In this document: positions 1 through 5,542 of the stretch, one piece after another | Numbering within the stretch: position 1 is the first letter of the stretch | How the letters are laid out: each line of letters begins with the position of its first letter | Assembly: GCA_021404985.1 (NCBI GenBank) | Contig: QWHP01000190.1 | Span: 1-6,070, forward strand | Direction: 5' to 3' | DNA: 6,070 nt | Origin: Actinobacteria bacterium ATB1 | Lineage (GTDB): Bacteria > Actinomycetota > Acidimicrobiia > UBA2766 | Position numbers and translations under genes: made by a program | Notes under the pieces: model-generated | Databases searched by the model: none | Told to the model about the DNA's origin: nothing | What the model saw: the letters and a program-made list of their open reading frames with translations, nothing else

Positions 1-604
1 GGTCGAGGTTGTCGACGATCCAGCCCATGCCGAGACGCACACTGCCATTGAGGACTGCCGCTGCGTATTGACGGCTCGCGTCGATCTCGTCGCTCCCCAA
101 CTCGTGCCAGCGGTCGAGGAGCTCTTGGGCACGCCGGACGCGAGGCTCGACCGGTCCGAGGCGGGACACTCTCTGCGCGAGCCCCCGGACGCGTGCCGTC
201 CGGCGGCGGAGGTCGCCTGCGAGCTTTGCCGTGAGATCCGGCACGTCGAAGAGGGCGCCCGTCAGGACGCGCCGTCGGGGAGCGGGGCTGTCCGCCGGCA
301 CCTCGACCAGTCCGAGCGCAGCACACACTGCGACCAGCAGAGCGTCGGACGGCTGCAAGTCCGGGTCCGGGTGTTCGGGACCGGACCCGCCCTCGAAGAG
401 ATCCTCCGCTGGGATCCCGTATCGCTCGAGGAGCGCCACGAAACCCTCGCCCACGAGGGCCGTGAAACCGACGACGAACCGGGTCGATTCGACAGCGATC
501 GTTGCAGGGTCGAGGGTGCGCTCACTTGCGGGCAGCGCCACCGTGGCCGGTGTGCCAACTGCCTCCGCAACCGCGTCGTTTTCGGTCGTCTCCATGGCGT
601 TCAT
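1..604 (-). CDS. Hypothetical protein, C-terminus cut by window edge
   Basis: The reverse strand stays open for 201 codons from ATG at 604 to the window edge, with G/C-rich third positions typical of a real gene here. It begins MNAMETTENDAV; a second in-frame ATG at 595 is an alternative start. Only a weak ribosome site (TAGGT) precedes it. No signal peptide or long membrane segment is visible. A short acidic N-terminus is followed by a hydrophobic, probably helical stretch (about residues 41-61), then a proline- and glycine-rich linker, and an Arg-rich helical region (about 120-175) ending in DNLD. The pattern of the last 40 residues (LLDRWHELGSDEIDASR and onward) loosely recalls a helical segment I have seen in uncharacterised actinobacterial proteins, but I cannot name a family. 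It is divergent from the gene at 803. The opposite strand is also open here, but that reading is Arg/His/Cys-rich and looks like an antisense shadow. Confidence 0.72.
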   Translation of the reverse strand, partial: MNAMETTENDAVAEAVGTPATVALPASERTLDPATIAVESTRFVVGFTALVGEGFVALLERYGIPAEDLFEGGSGPEHPDPDLQPSDALLVAVCAALGLVEVPADSPAPRRRVLTGALFDVPDLTAKLAGDLRRRTARVRGLAQRVSRLGPVEPRVRRAQELLDRWHELGSDEIDASRQYAAAVLNGSVRLGMGWIVDNLD

Positions 605-671
605 GCGTGAACCTACACCGGTAACCCGGATCGCACCGCATGTCGGCCAATGGGTCCCATAGTCCGTTGTC

Positions 672-680
672 TGCGATAAT
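672..680 (+). promoter_or_regulatory. Candidate extended -10 promoter for the plus-strand operon
   Basis: TGC-GATAAT at 672-680 fits an extended -10 element: TGn followed by a hexamer matching TATAAT at five of six positions. No convincing -35 hexamer lies 16-18 bases upstream, which extended -10 promoters can tolerate. Transcription would start near 687, leaving a leader of roughly 115 bases before ATG 803. A second GATAAT on the opposite strand (701-696) could be the -10 of the divergent hypothetical gene, but it lacks a TGn and a -35. I see nothing else in the 605-802 gap. Confidence 0.35.
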
Positions 681-802
681 TGTCGTTCACCTCCGATTAT
701 CCGTGCGCACATGCATGGCGGTCGACCAGGAGCCTTCCTCTCTTGACGGCTACAAGACGTTTTGCCACCGCGAGCGCGCCCCGCGTTGCTCCATCCCACC
801 GG

Positions 803-1807
803 ATGGCGAAACGACGCCGCGGGCCCAATTGGCCACTGGTGGGGCTGGTCGCGCTCGCCAGCGGACTCCTGTTGATCGGAGCGCGGACGATTTTCGGCGG
901 TGTCGACTCCGCGGAATTCGTCCAGAAAGATATGACACCGCTCGCTGAAAGATCGGCAGCAGTGGGGGAGGCACTCGCCCAGTTCAAGGCAGAGCCCTCT
1001 GGGAGCGCATTCGTGGTGGGTGAGAATGACAAGCCGGCAACCGAGGTCCTCTCGGATTGGGCCGACGAGGCCGCGCGGATCTCCGTCGAGGCTTCACAAC
1101 TGACCCCACCCGAAGACCTGATCGAGGCGCACAGATCGTTCGTCCTGTCGATGCAGGCTCGGGCGACGGCGGTTTCCCGGCTGTCGGAGCTCATCGGCCG
1201 AGTGGTGACGGAAGGCGGTGACCCGAACGACGTTACCGCCGAGATGATGGACATCGAGCGAGACATCGTGACCGGCGATCGTGCTTACGCCTACACCCAG
1301 AAAGCAGTCGAAGAATCCGCGTCCGGGGCATCGGAAGCCTTCGCGCTGCCCGACGCATACTGGTTCCCCGATCCTGCGGAGACCGAACGTCCCGCAGTTG
1401 CTCTCTTCGTGCGCAAGCTCCTCGACGCCCCCGACGTCAGTGGCGTGGTCGACGTCGCCGTTCTCACGCTCACGACGGTTCCCGAGCCGACGACGGTTCA
1501 GGACGGCGTGGCCGTCGTCGCGTCCACGGATGACTTCCAGCTCAAGGTGTCGTTCAAGAACCTCGGCGACCAAGCGGTCGAGAAGCTCGCGGTGAAGGCG
1601 AGCCTCAGGCCGCAGGGGGCGACAGATACCCAGAAGGCCAGCGTCGAAGTGACCACGCTCACACCCGGGGAAGTGCGCGAGGTCACCGTCCCGGGACTGC
1701 TCCCTGCCGAGGGGTCGAACCGAGTGACCGTGTCGCTCGGGCCTCTTCCCGGCGAACAGAATGTCCAGGACAACATCCAGTCGATGAGCATCGACTACGC
1801 GTCCTGA
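803..1807 (+). CDS. Uncharacterised membrane-anchored extracytoplasmic protein
   Basis: A 334-aa protein when started at ATG 803. The basic N-terminus MAKRRR leads into one hydrophobic segment (about residues 11-32), consistent with an uncleaved signal anchor that puts the rest outside the cytoplasm. Residues about 35-175 are rich in Ala/Glu and probably helical. A Pro/aromatic linker near 183-192 follows, and residues about 215-334 look like a beta-sandwich: FKNLGDQAVEKLAV, then TLTPGEVREVTVPG, ending in QDNIQSMSIDYAS, a CARDB/Ig-like pattern. That resemblance is by eye. The start is uncertain because no ribosome site precedes 803. An in-frame TTG at 743 has AGGAG at 728-732 with ten-base spacing and would add 20 basic residues. 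No catalytic motif is visible. It lies 43 bases upstream of the DUF4446 gene, so the two are probably co-transcribed. Function unknown. Confidence 0.85.
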   Translation: MAKRRRGPNWPLVGLVALASGLLLIGARTIFGGVDSAEFVQKDMTPLAERSAAVGEALAQFKAEPSGSAFVVGENDKPATEVLSDWADEAARISVEASQLTPPEDLIEAHRSFVLSMQARATAVSRLSELIGRVVTEGGDPNDVTAEMMDIERDIVTGDRAYAYTQKAVEESASGASEAFALPDAYWFPDPAETERPAVALFVRKLLDAPDVSGVVDVAVLTLTTVPEPTTVQDGVAVVASTDDFQLKVSFKNLGDQAVEKLAVKASLRPQGATDTQKASVEVTTLTPGEVREVTVPGLLPAEGSNRVTVSLGPLPGEQNVQDNIQSMSIDYAS

Positions 1808-1850
1808 CTGCCCATGCCCAGAGAGACTCGATAGAGGTAGCTTTCCCACC

Positions 1851-2354
1851 GTGGACCAATCCGTCACCATCCCGCTCGTCGTCGCAGCCATCCTCGCGAT
1901 CGCTTCCCTTGCCGTCGCCGGATTCGCGCTCGTGCGGCTCAACCGCATCCAGAACCGCCTCGTCCTGCTCTCGGGTGGCCGGAACGAATCGGACTTCGTC
2001 GAGGCGGTCGCTTTCCAGGTGGAGACGACCCAGAACCTCGGTCAGATAGTCGCCGCTCTCGACACCAGAGTCGGCCAGTTGCGGAACGCGATCGCGGGGG
2101 CCGTCCAGCGCGTCGGAGTGGTGCGCTACGACGCCTTCGCCGACATGGGCGGCCACCTGTCGTTCTCGGCAGCGTTCCTCGACGAGAACGGGACGGGTCT
2201 GGTGCTCACGTGTATCAACGGTCGAACAGACTCGAGGATCTACGCAAAAGGCGTCAAGACGGGAAGAGGAGAGGACGGCCCGCTGTCCGAGGAGGAGAAC
2301 GCGGCCATCGCCCTCGCCATGGATCCCGAGCATGTCCACCACGAGATGGTGTGA
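1851..2354 (+). CDS. DUF4446 family membrane protein
   Basis: A 167-aa protein starting at GTG 1851; AGAGG at 1833-1837 lies upstream with rather long spacing (13 bases). One membrane segment spans about residues 7-29 (VVAAILAIASLAVAGFALV). A probable coiled region (about 45-85) follows. The conserved block begins at residue 92 with RYDAFADMGGHLSFSAAFLD, continues with LVLTCINGRTDSRIYAKGV and ends in LSEEENAAIA, which is the signature of DUF4446. No biochemical function is established for this family as far as I know. The small C-terminal domain is probably cytoplasmic, but the topology is inferred. The stop codon overlaps the pheA start by four bases (GTGA, 2351-2354), so translation of the two is probably coupled. 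The acidic, His-containing tail (DPEHVHHEMV) is short and may vary in relatives. Confidence 0.93.
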   Translation: MDQSVTIPLVVAAILAIASLAVAGFALVRLNRIQNRLVLLSGGRNESDFVEAVAFQVETTQNLGQIVAALDTRVGQLRNAIAGAVQRVGVVRYDAFADMGGHLSFSAAFLDENGTGLVLTCINGRTDSRIYAKGVKTGRGEDGPLSEEENAAIALAMDPEHVHHEMV

Positions 2355-3289
2355 AGTTGGCAGTGCGCATCGGCTATCTCGGTCCTCCCGGAACCAACAC
2401 CGAGGCGGCGCTCCGTACCCAGGACGATCTCGCAGGGGCCGAGGTCGTGCCGCTGGCCACCATTCAGGAGGTCGTCGAGGCAGTCGAGGGCCGTTCTGTC
2501 GGTCTGGGGCTCGTCCCGATCGAGAACCAGATCGAGGGCTCCGTGAACGTGATTCTCGACCTGCTCGCCCAGAGGCCGGACCTGCTGATCAGGCGGGAGA
2601 TCATCACCGTCGTGGACATGGCGCTCATCGGCCGCGCTGGGACGCGTCTCGGCGAGGTGGAGGAGGTGCTCTCGCACCCCCACGCCACGGCACAGTGCCG
2701 GCACACCGCACAGAAACTCATGCCCCAGGCGACCTTCGTCGCGACCAACAGCACGGCGGAGGCGGTGCAGCGGGTGGCGGAGGATGCGAACCCCGGCTGC
2801 AGGGTCGCGATCGGACCGCGGATCGCAGCAGAGCTCTACGACGTCGACGTCCTCCACGACGACGTCGCCGACTACCCGGGGGCCGAGACCCGTTTCGTCC
2901 TCCTCGGACACGGCGTGCCACCCAGGACCGGTGCCGACAAGACGAGCATCGTCTGCCACCTCGGTGTCGACCGTCCCGGTTCTCTCCTCGCGATCCTCCA
3001 GGAGTTCGCGGCCAGAGGCCTGAACATGACGAAGATCGAGTCGCGGCCGACCAAGGGTTCGCTCGGGGAGTATTGGTTCTTCATCGACATCGAAGGGCAT
3101 CTCGCCGACGCGCTGGTACAGGATGCCCTCCGGGGCCTGCGGTACCGATTCGGGTCGGTGCACTTCCTCGGGTCGTACCCGAGGGCCAGGCGAATCGGGG
3201 TCTTCCACGAGCAGGAGGAGGAGGCTGCCTGGGCGCAGGCCGGTGACTGGGTCACGTCTCTGGTCTCCGATATGGAGGTGGAGGCTTGA
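2351..3289 (+). CDS. pheA: Prephenate dehydratase (PDT + ACT domains)
   Basis: Catalyses prephenate to phenylpyruvate with loss of CO2 and water, in cytosolic phenylalanine biosynthesis. The 312 aa fit a monofunctional enzyme without a chorismate mutase domain. The catalytic domain (about 5-186) shows GYLGPPGTNTEAA (8-20), VPIENQIEGSV (55-65), HP at 109-110, ATNSTAEAV (131-139) and TRF at 180-182, whose Thr is the known catalytic residue of the family. The ACT domain (about 198-275) has DRPGSL (207-212) and ESRP (230-233), the phenylalanine-binding motifs, so feedback inhibition by Phe is expected. GTG 2351 was chosen because it overlaps the DUF4446 stop and places GYLGP near the N-terminus; TTG 2357 and GTG 2363 are possible. 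Two oddities: Gln60 stands where ENS is usual, and Ala178 where the usual N-x-TRF has Asn. The C-terminal 40 residues run past the ACT domain and carry the serS ribosome site. Confidence 0.97.
   Translation: MKLAVRIGYLGPPGTNTEAALRTQDDLAGAEVVPLATIQEVVEAVEGRSVGLGLVPIENQIEGSVNVILDLLAQRPDLLIRREIITVVDMALIGRAGTRLGEVEEVLSHPHATAQCRHTAQKLMPQATFVATNSTAEAVQRVAEDANPGCRVAIGPRIAAELYDVDVLHDDVADYPGAETRFVLLGHGVPPRTGADKTSIVCHLGVDRPGSLLAILQEFAARGLNMTKIESRPTKGSLGEYWFFIDIEGHLADALVQDALRGLRYRFGSVHFLGSYPRARRIGVFHEQEEEAAWAQAGDWVTSLVSDMEVEA
3274..3284 (+). promoter_or_regulatory. Strong ribosome binding site of serS inside pheA
   Basis: GGAGGTGGAGG, seven bases (counted from the first GGAGG) before TTG 3286, is the best Shine-Dalgarno sequence in the window. 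It fixes the TTG as the serS start and lies in the last codons of pheA (Glu-Val-Glu-Ala). A strong site may offset the weak TTG initiator. The overlap TTGA (3286-3289) also allows re-initiation by ribosomes that finish pheA. Confidence 0.8.
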
Positions 3290-4548
3290 TCGACGTCAAG
3301 GCGGTGCGGGACGACCCGGAAGCCTTCAAGAGGGGTATCTCGAAGAAGCATGCCGACACGGGACTTGTGGATCGCCTGCTGGAGGTGGACAGGCGGCGCC
3401 GCGAGCTGCAGGTCGAGTCGGACGAGCTGCGGAACCGCCAGAAGAAGGCGGGCAAGGAGATCGCCTCCGCCGACGATGAGCAGAAGCAGGCGCTGCTGGA
3501 CGCGATGACGACGCTCAAGACCGAAAGGGAGAGACTCGACGGCGAGCTCGAGGGCGTCTCGGCGGAGGTCGACGCTCTGCTCGCCGAGATCCCCAACCCG
3601 GCCCACGAAAGCGTTCCCGAGGGTGCCGGCGAGGACGGGAACGTGACGGTGGCGACCGTCGGGGAGGCCGAATCGCCCGAATGGCTGGCCGACCATCAGG
3701 AGGTCGCATCCAGGCTCGGAGTGGTCGACATGGAGCGGGCGGCTGAGGTGAGTGGCTCCAGATTCGCGTACCTCCTGGGCGACGCCGTGCTTGTGCAGCT
3801 TGCGTTGGAGCGTCTCGCGATCGACACGCTCGTGCCCGAGGGGTTCGTCCCTGTAGTTCCGCCGGTTCTCGTGCGTGAGGCCGCCATGTTCGGCACCGGC
3901 TTCTTTCCGACGGACCGCCACCAAATCTACGAGACAGGCCAGGACGACCTCTTCCTAGTCGGAACTTCCGAGGTTCCCCTTGCCGCGTTCCACGCGGACG
4001 AGATCCTCGACCTCGACTCACTTCCGCTCAGGTATCTCGGCTTCTCGACCTGCTTCCGGAGGGAGGCGGGAACTCACGGCAAGGACACGCGTGGGATCTT
4101 CCGCGTCCACCAGTTCGACAAGGTCGAGATGTTCTCGTTCTGTTCACCGGAGAAGAGCTGGGAGGAGCACGAGTTCTTGCTGGCGTGCGAGCGCAAGATC
4201 TTCGACGCTTTGGAGCTCTCGTACCGTGTCGTCAACGTCTGCGGCGGAGACCTCGGCGCCTCGGCGGCCAAGAAGTACGACATCGAGGCCTGGCTTCCCT
4301 CGGAGGGGCGTTATCGGGAGGCGACTTCCACGTCCAACACGACGGACTACCAGGCGCGCAGGTTGCGGGTCCGCACGCGCATGGGGAATGAGAACGTTCC
4401 TGTGCACACCCTGAACGGAACCGCAGTCGCCATAGGACGAGCGCTCACGTTCCTCCTCGAACAGCACCAGCAGCGTGACGGTAGCGTGGTGATGCCCGCC
4501 GCGCTCGTGGAGCGCGGCGCCCCCGAACGACTACGGGGGCGGATATAG
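3286..4548 (+). CDS. serS: Seryl-tRNA synthetase
   Basis: A class II aminoacyl-tRNA synthetase that charges tRNA-Ser with serine using ATP in the cytoplasm; 420 aa is normal for bacterial SerRS. Residues 1-105 form the N-terminal domain with the long antiparallel coiled coil that grips the extra arm of tRNA-Ser; it is rich in Arg/Glu/Lys. The core starts near 110: motif 1 region VPEGFVPVVPPVL (183-195), TSE serine-site loop (227-229), motif 2 from FRRE (257-260) to FRVHQFDKVEMF (272-283), TSTSNTTDYQARR (347-359) and motif 3 NGTAVAIGRA with Arg385. The last part, including QQRDGSV, is of the actinobacterial type. The start is TTG, supported by the strong ribosome site and the four-base overlap with pheA. 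No separate promoter is visible, so it probably depends on the upstream operon. The stop codon lies inside a tandem repeat (see 4533-4641). Two substrate tRNA genes lie within 1 kb. Confidence 0.98.
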   Translation: MIDVKAVRDDPEAFKRGISKKHADTGLVDRLLEVDRRRRELQVESDELRNRQKKAGKEIASADDEQKQALLDAMTTLKTERERLDGELEGVSAEVDALLAEIPNPAHESVPEGAGEDGNVTVATVGEAESPEWLADHQEVASRLGVVDMERAAEVSGSRFAYLLGDAVLVQLALERLAIDTLVPEGFVPVVPPVLVREAAMFGTGFFPTDRHQIYETGQDDLFLVGTSEVPLAAFHADEILDLDSLPLRYLGFSTCFRREAGTHGKDTRGIFRVHQFDKVEMFSFCSPEKSWEEHEFLLACERKIFDALELSYRVVNVCGGDLGASAAKKYDIEAWLPSEGRYREATSTSNTTDYQARRLRVRTRMGNENVPVHTLNGTAVAIGRALTFLLEQHQQRDGSVVMPAALVERGAPERLRGRI

Positions 4549-4641
4549 GCGCGCCTGTGGTGTTTGGATGCGCCCAGGTGGGTGGGGGGGCCTGGACGTG
4601 GGCGGATTTTGGCGCGTCTGTGGTGTTTGGATGCGCCCAGG
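4533..4641. repeat. Imperfect tandem repeat, 63-bp period, two copies
   Basis: Copy one is 4533-4578 and copy two 4596-4641, identical at 42 of 46 aligned positions. The core CTGTGGTGTTTGGATGCGCC is exact in both. Mismatches are at 4536, 4545, 4547 and 4554. Copy one includes the last serS codons and its TAG stop; copy two is noncoding and has lost the stop. Each copy carries short GGCGC/GCGCC arms around a 17-base loop, which could form a weak hairpin. No T-tract follows on either strand, so a standard terminator is not supported, although the convergent serS and tRNA-Ser(UGA) transcripts must both end here. Confidence 0.85.
4580..4602 (+). other. G-rich stretch, loose quadruplex candidate
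   Basis: Between the repeat cores lie GGG (4580-4582), T, seven G (4584-4590), a nine-base spacer and GGG (4600-4602). That gives four G-tracts of three if the run of seven is split, but the last loop is longer than usual. The flanking CCAGG (4574-4578) and CCTGG (4591-4595) could alternatively form a five-pair stem. It lies in the 3' untranslated part of the serS transcript and might affect termination or RNA stability; that role is speculation. Confidence 0.3.
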
Positions 4642-4652
4642 GGGGCTTGCTG

Positions 4653-4737
4653 CGGAGGGAGAGGGATTCGAACCCCCGGAGGCTTGCACCTCAGTGGTTT
4701 TCAAGACCACCGCCTTCGTCCACTCGGCCATCCCTCC
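4653..4737 (-). tRNA. tRNA-Ser (anticodon UGA)
   Basis: On the reverse strand an 85-base class II tRNA folds fully. The acceptor stem is GGAGGGA (4737-4731) with TCCCTCC (4660-4654). The anticodon stem GTGGT/ACCAC encloses loop CTTGAAA, giving anticodon TGA at 4703-4701. The long variable arm has GAGG/CCTC, and the T arm contains GGTTCGAATCC. The discriminator base is G (4653), as serine tRNAs require, and CCA is not encoded, so it must be added by the CCA-adding enzyme. It reads UCA and, depending on U34 modification, other UCN codons. It is convergent with serS, whose product charges it, and lies 45 bases downstream of greA on the same strand. Confidence 0.97.
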
Positions 4738-4744
4738 GGATCAG

Positions 4745-4750
4745 ATTCTA
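4745..4750 (-). promoter_or_regulatory. Candidate -10 box for tRNA-Ser(UGA)
   Basis: TAGAAT on the minus strand (five of six matches to TATAAT) ends eight bases before the mature tRNA 5' end, so transcription would start almost exactly at the tRNA. No recognisable -35 hexamer sits 16-18 bases upstream; the spacer is filled by a palindrome (4750-4767). The tRNA may instead be co-transcribed with greA. Confidence 0.3.
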
Positions 4751-4767
4751 CGATTCCGAGGAATCGT
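4750..4767 (-). terminator. Hairpin between greA and tRNA-Ser(UGA)
   Basis: ACGATTC (4750-4756) and GAATCGT (4761-4767) are perfect complements around a four-base loop. On the minus strand the hairpin lies 15 bases after the greA stop. There is no T-tract behind it, only AGAATCTG, so it could be a U-poor terminator, an RNA-processing stem before the tRNA, or a palindromic operator overlapping the -10 box. The stem is clear; the role is not. Confidence 0.45.
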
Positions 4768-4782
4768 CACCGGCTCCGGGGC

Positions 4783-5247
4783 TCAGACATCGATCGAGGT
4801 GATCTCGACGGTCAGCTTGCCAGCCGGCGCTTCGTAGACGATCACGTCTCCCACAGCGTGACCCTGGATCGCGAGGCCGAGAGGTGACTCCGGGGAGATG
4901 ACGGGAAGCTCGGACTCGTTGTGCGTCGACGTGAAGACGTAGGTTTCCTCGTCCCCGTCTTCGTCCTTGAGGGTGACGCGCACACCCTGCTCGACCACTT
5001 CGCCCCCCCCGGTGGCGTGGCCGACCTGAGCGGTCTCGAGCAGAGACCGGAGCTCTGCGATCCGACCCTCGAGGAACGCCTGGTCCTCCTTCGCCTGGTG
5101 GTACTCGGCGTTCTCGCGCAGGTCCCCTTGTTCGCGGGCGGTCTGGATGCGCCGCTGGACGTTCAGCCTCCCCTCGGTCTCGAGCTCGTGCAGCTCGGCG
5201 GTGAGGCGGTCGAATGCCTCCTGGCTGAGCAGCGTCACCTTCGTCAT
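4783..5247 (-). CDS. greA: Transcription elongation factor GreA
   Basis: A 154-aa protein, close to the 155-165 aa usual for GreA. It enters the RNA polymerase secondary channel and stimulates cleavage of backtracked RNA, rescuing stalled elongation complexes. The N-terminal coiled coil (about 1-78) carries the tip motif GDLRENAEYHQAKEDQ, with Asp42 and Glu45 matching the acidic pair that holds the catalytic magnesium. The C-terminal FKBP-like domain (about 80-154) contains VTLKDEDGDEETYVF, ISPESPLGLAIQGHAVGD and PAGKLTVEITSID. ATG 5247 was chosen because the family begins MTKVTLLSQEAFDRL and GGAG lies five bases upstream; a longer open frame to 5406 is Pro/Arg-rich and not GreA-like. It is flanked by tRNA genes on both sides and divergent from tRNA-Ser(GCU). 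A TATTCT hexamer (5303-5298, minus) could be its -10, but no -35 is seen. Confidence 0.97.
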   Translation of the reverse strand: MTKVTLLSQEAFDRLTAELHELETEGRLNVQRRIQTAREQGDLRENAEYHQAKEDQAFLEGRIAELRSLLETAQVGHATGGGEVVEQGVRVTLKDEDGDEETYVFTSTHNESELPVISPESPLGLAIQGHAVGDVIVYEAPAGKLTVEITSIDV

Positions 5248-5320
5248 GTTCGCTCCGTCGCGTCTGTCGGGTCGATGTGGTCCGTGTGGAAGCCCAAGAG
5301 AATACCGTACGATCCAGGGG

Positions 5321-5348
5321 TTGAGACCGGGAATGCCGTTGCTATCGT
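5321..5348 (+). promoter_or_regulatory. Candidate promoter of tRNA-Ser(GCU)
   Basis: TTGAGA (5321-5326), a 16-base spacer and TATCGT (5343-5348) form a reasonable sigma-70-type promoter, with each hexamer matching the consensus at four positions. Transcription would start near 5355, about 50 bases before the tRNA. It lies in the divergent gap between greA and the tRNA. Confidence 0.45.
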
Positions 5349-5355
5349 GGTCGAG

Positions 5356-5401
5356 CCCAGCCCGCGACGAGCGAGACCGTGGAGGACGAGCGAAGGCTGG
5401 G
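5356..5401 (+). other. Stem-loop in the tRNA-Ser(GCU) leader
   Basis: CCCAGCC (5356-5362) pairs perfectly with GGCTGGG (5395-5401) around a 32-base loop. The loop holds most of two copies of GACGAGCGA (5366-5374 and 5385-5393). If transcription begins near 5355, this would be the first structure in the precursor and could take part in 5' processing. The arms are seen; the role is inferred. Confidence 0.35.
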
Positions 5402-5407
5402 AACACA

Positions 5408-5496
5408 GGAGGGTTCGCCTAGTCCGGTCTATGGCGCGGGATTGCTAATCCCGTTGGGTCGCAAGGCCCTCGAGGGTTCGAATCCCTCACCCTCCG
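5408..5496 (+). tRNA. tRNA-Ser (anticodon GCU)
   Basis: An 89-base class II tRNA. The acceptor stem is GGAGGGT (5408-5414) with ACCCTCC (5489-5495), followed by discriminator G at 5496. The anticodon stem CGGGA/TCCCG encloses TTGCTAA, with anticodon GCT at 5444-5446, which reads AGU and AGC. The long variable arm (GGGTC GCAA GGCCC) is the feature recognised by SerRS, and the T arm is GAGGG TTCGAAT CCCTC. CCA is not encoded. It is divergent from greA and 61 bases upstream of tRNA-Arg(ACG) on the same strand. Confidence 0.97.
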
Positions 5497-5533
5497 CGAC
5501 GACCCGCATTCCCGGCGGCCGAAGCGGTTCGCC

Positions 5534-5542
5534 TGTTACGAT
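5534..5542 (+). promoter_or_regulatory. Candidate extended -10 for tRNA-Arg(ACG)
   Basis: TGT-TACGAT matches the TGn plus TAnnnT form of an extended -10 element and ends 15 bases before the tRNA, so transcription would start a few bases upstream of the mature 5' end. There is no clear -35. The two tRNAs may equally share one transcript from the promoter near 5321. Confidence 0.3.

Noticed and set aside
68..610. Long plus-strand open frame of 180 codons
   Set aside because: It is rich in Arg, His and Cys, with no ribosome site or family signal, and mirrors the minus-strand gene, whose composition and third-position bias are better. Treated as an antisense shadow.
743..771. TTGACG as a -35 box
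   Set aside because: The matching -10 position reads CACCGC, with no AT-rich hexamer at 15-19 base spacing.
2240..3208. 322-codon minus-strand frame opposite pheA, and similar long frames opposite serS
   Set aside because: Long antisense frames are expected in high-GC genes. The pheA and serS reading frames carry all family motifs.
4548..4641. Two-unit repeat as a CRISPR or intrinsic terminator
   Set aside because: Only two copies at a single 63-bp period, no cas genes, and the short GGCGC/GCGCC stems are not followed by T-tracts.
4531..4731. Minus-strand frame starting MAEWTKAVVLKTTE
   Set aside because: It is the translation of tRNA-Ser(UGA) and the repeat beyond it, a familiar artefact. 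The Pro-rich tail repeats PPGRIQTPQ because of the 63-bp DNA repeat.
4557..4887. Plus-strand frames across the tRNA-Ser(UGA) region
   Set aside because: They cross a tRNA and the 3' end of greA on the opposite strand, and contain the artefact phrase GIRTPGG.
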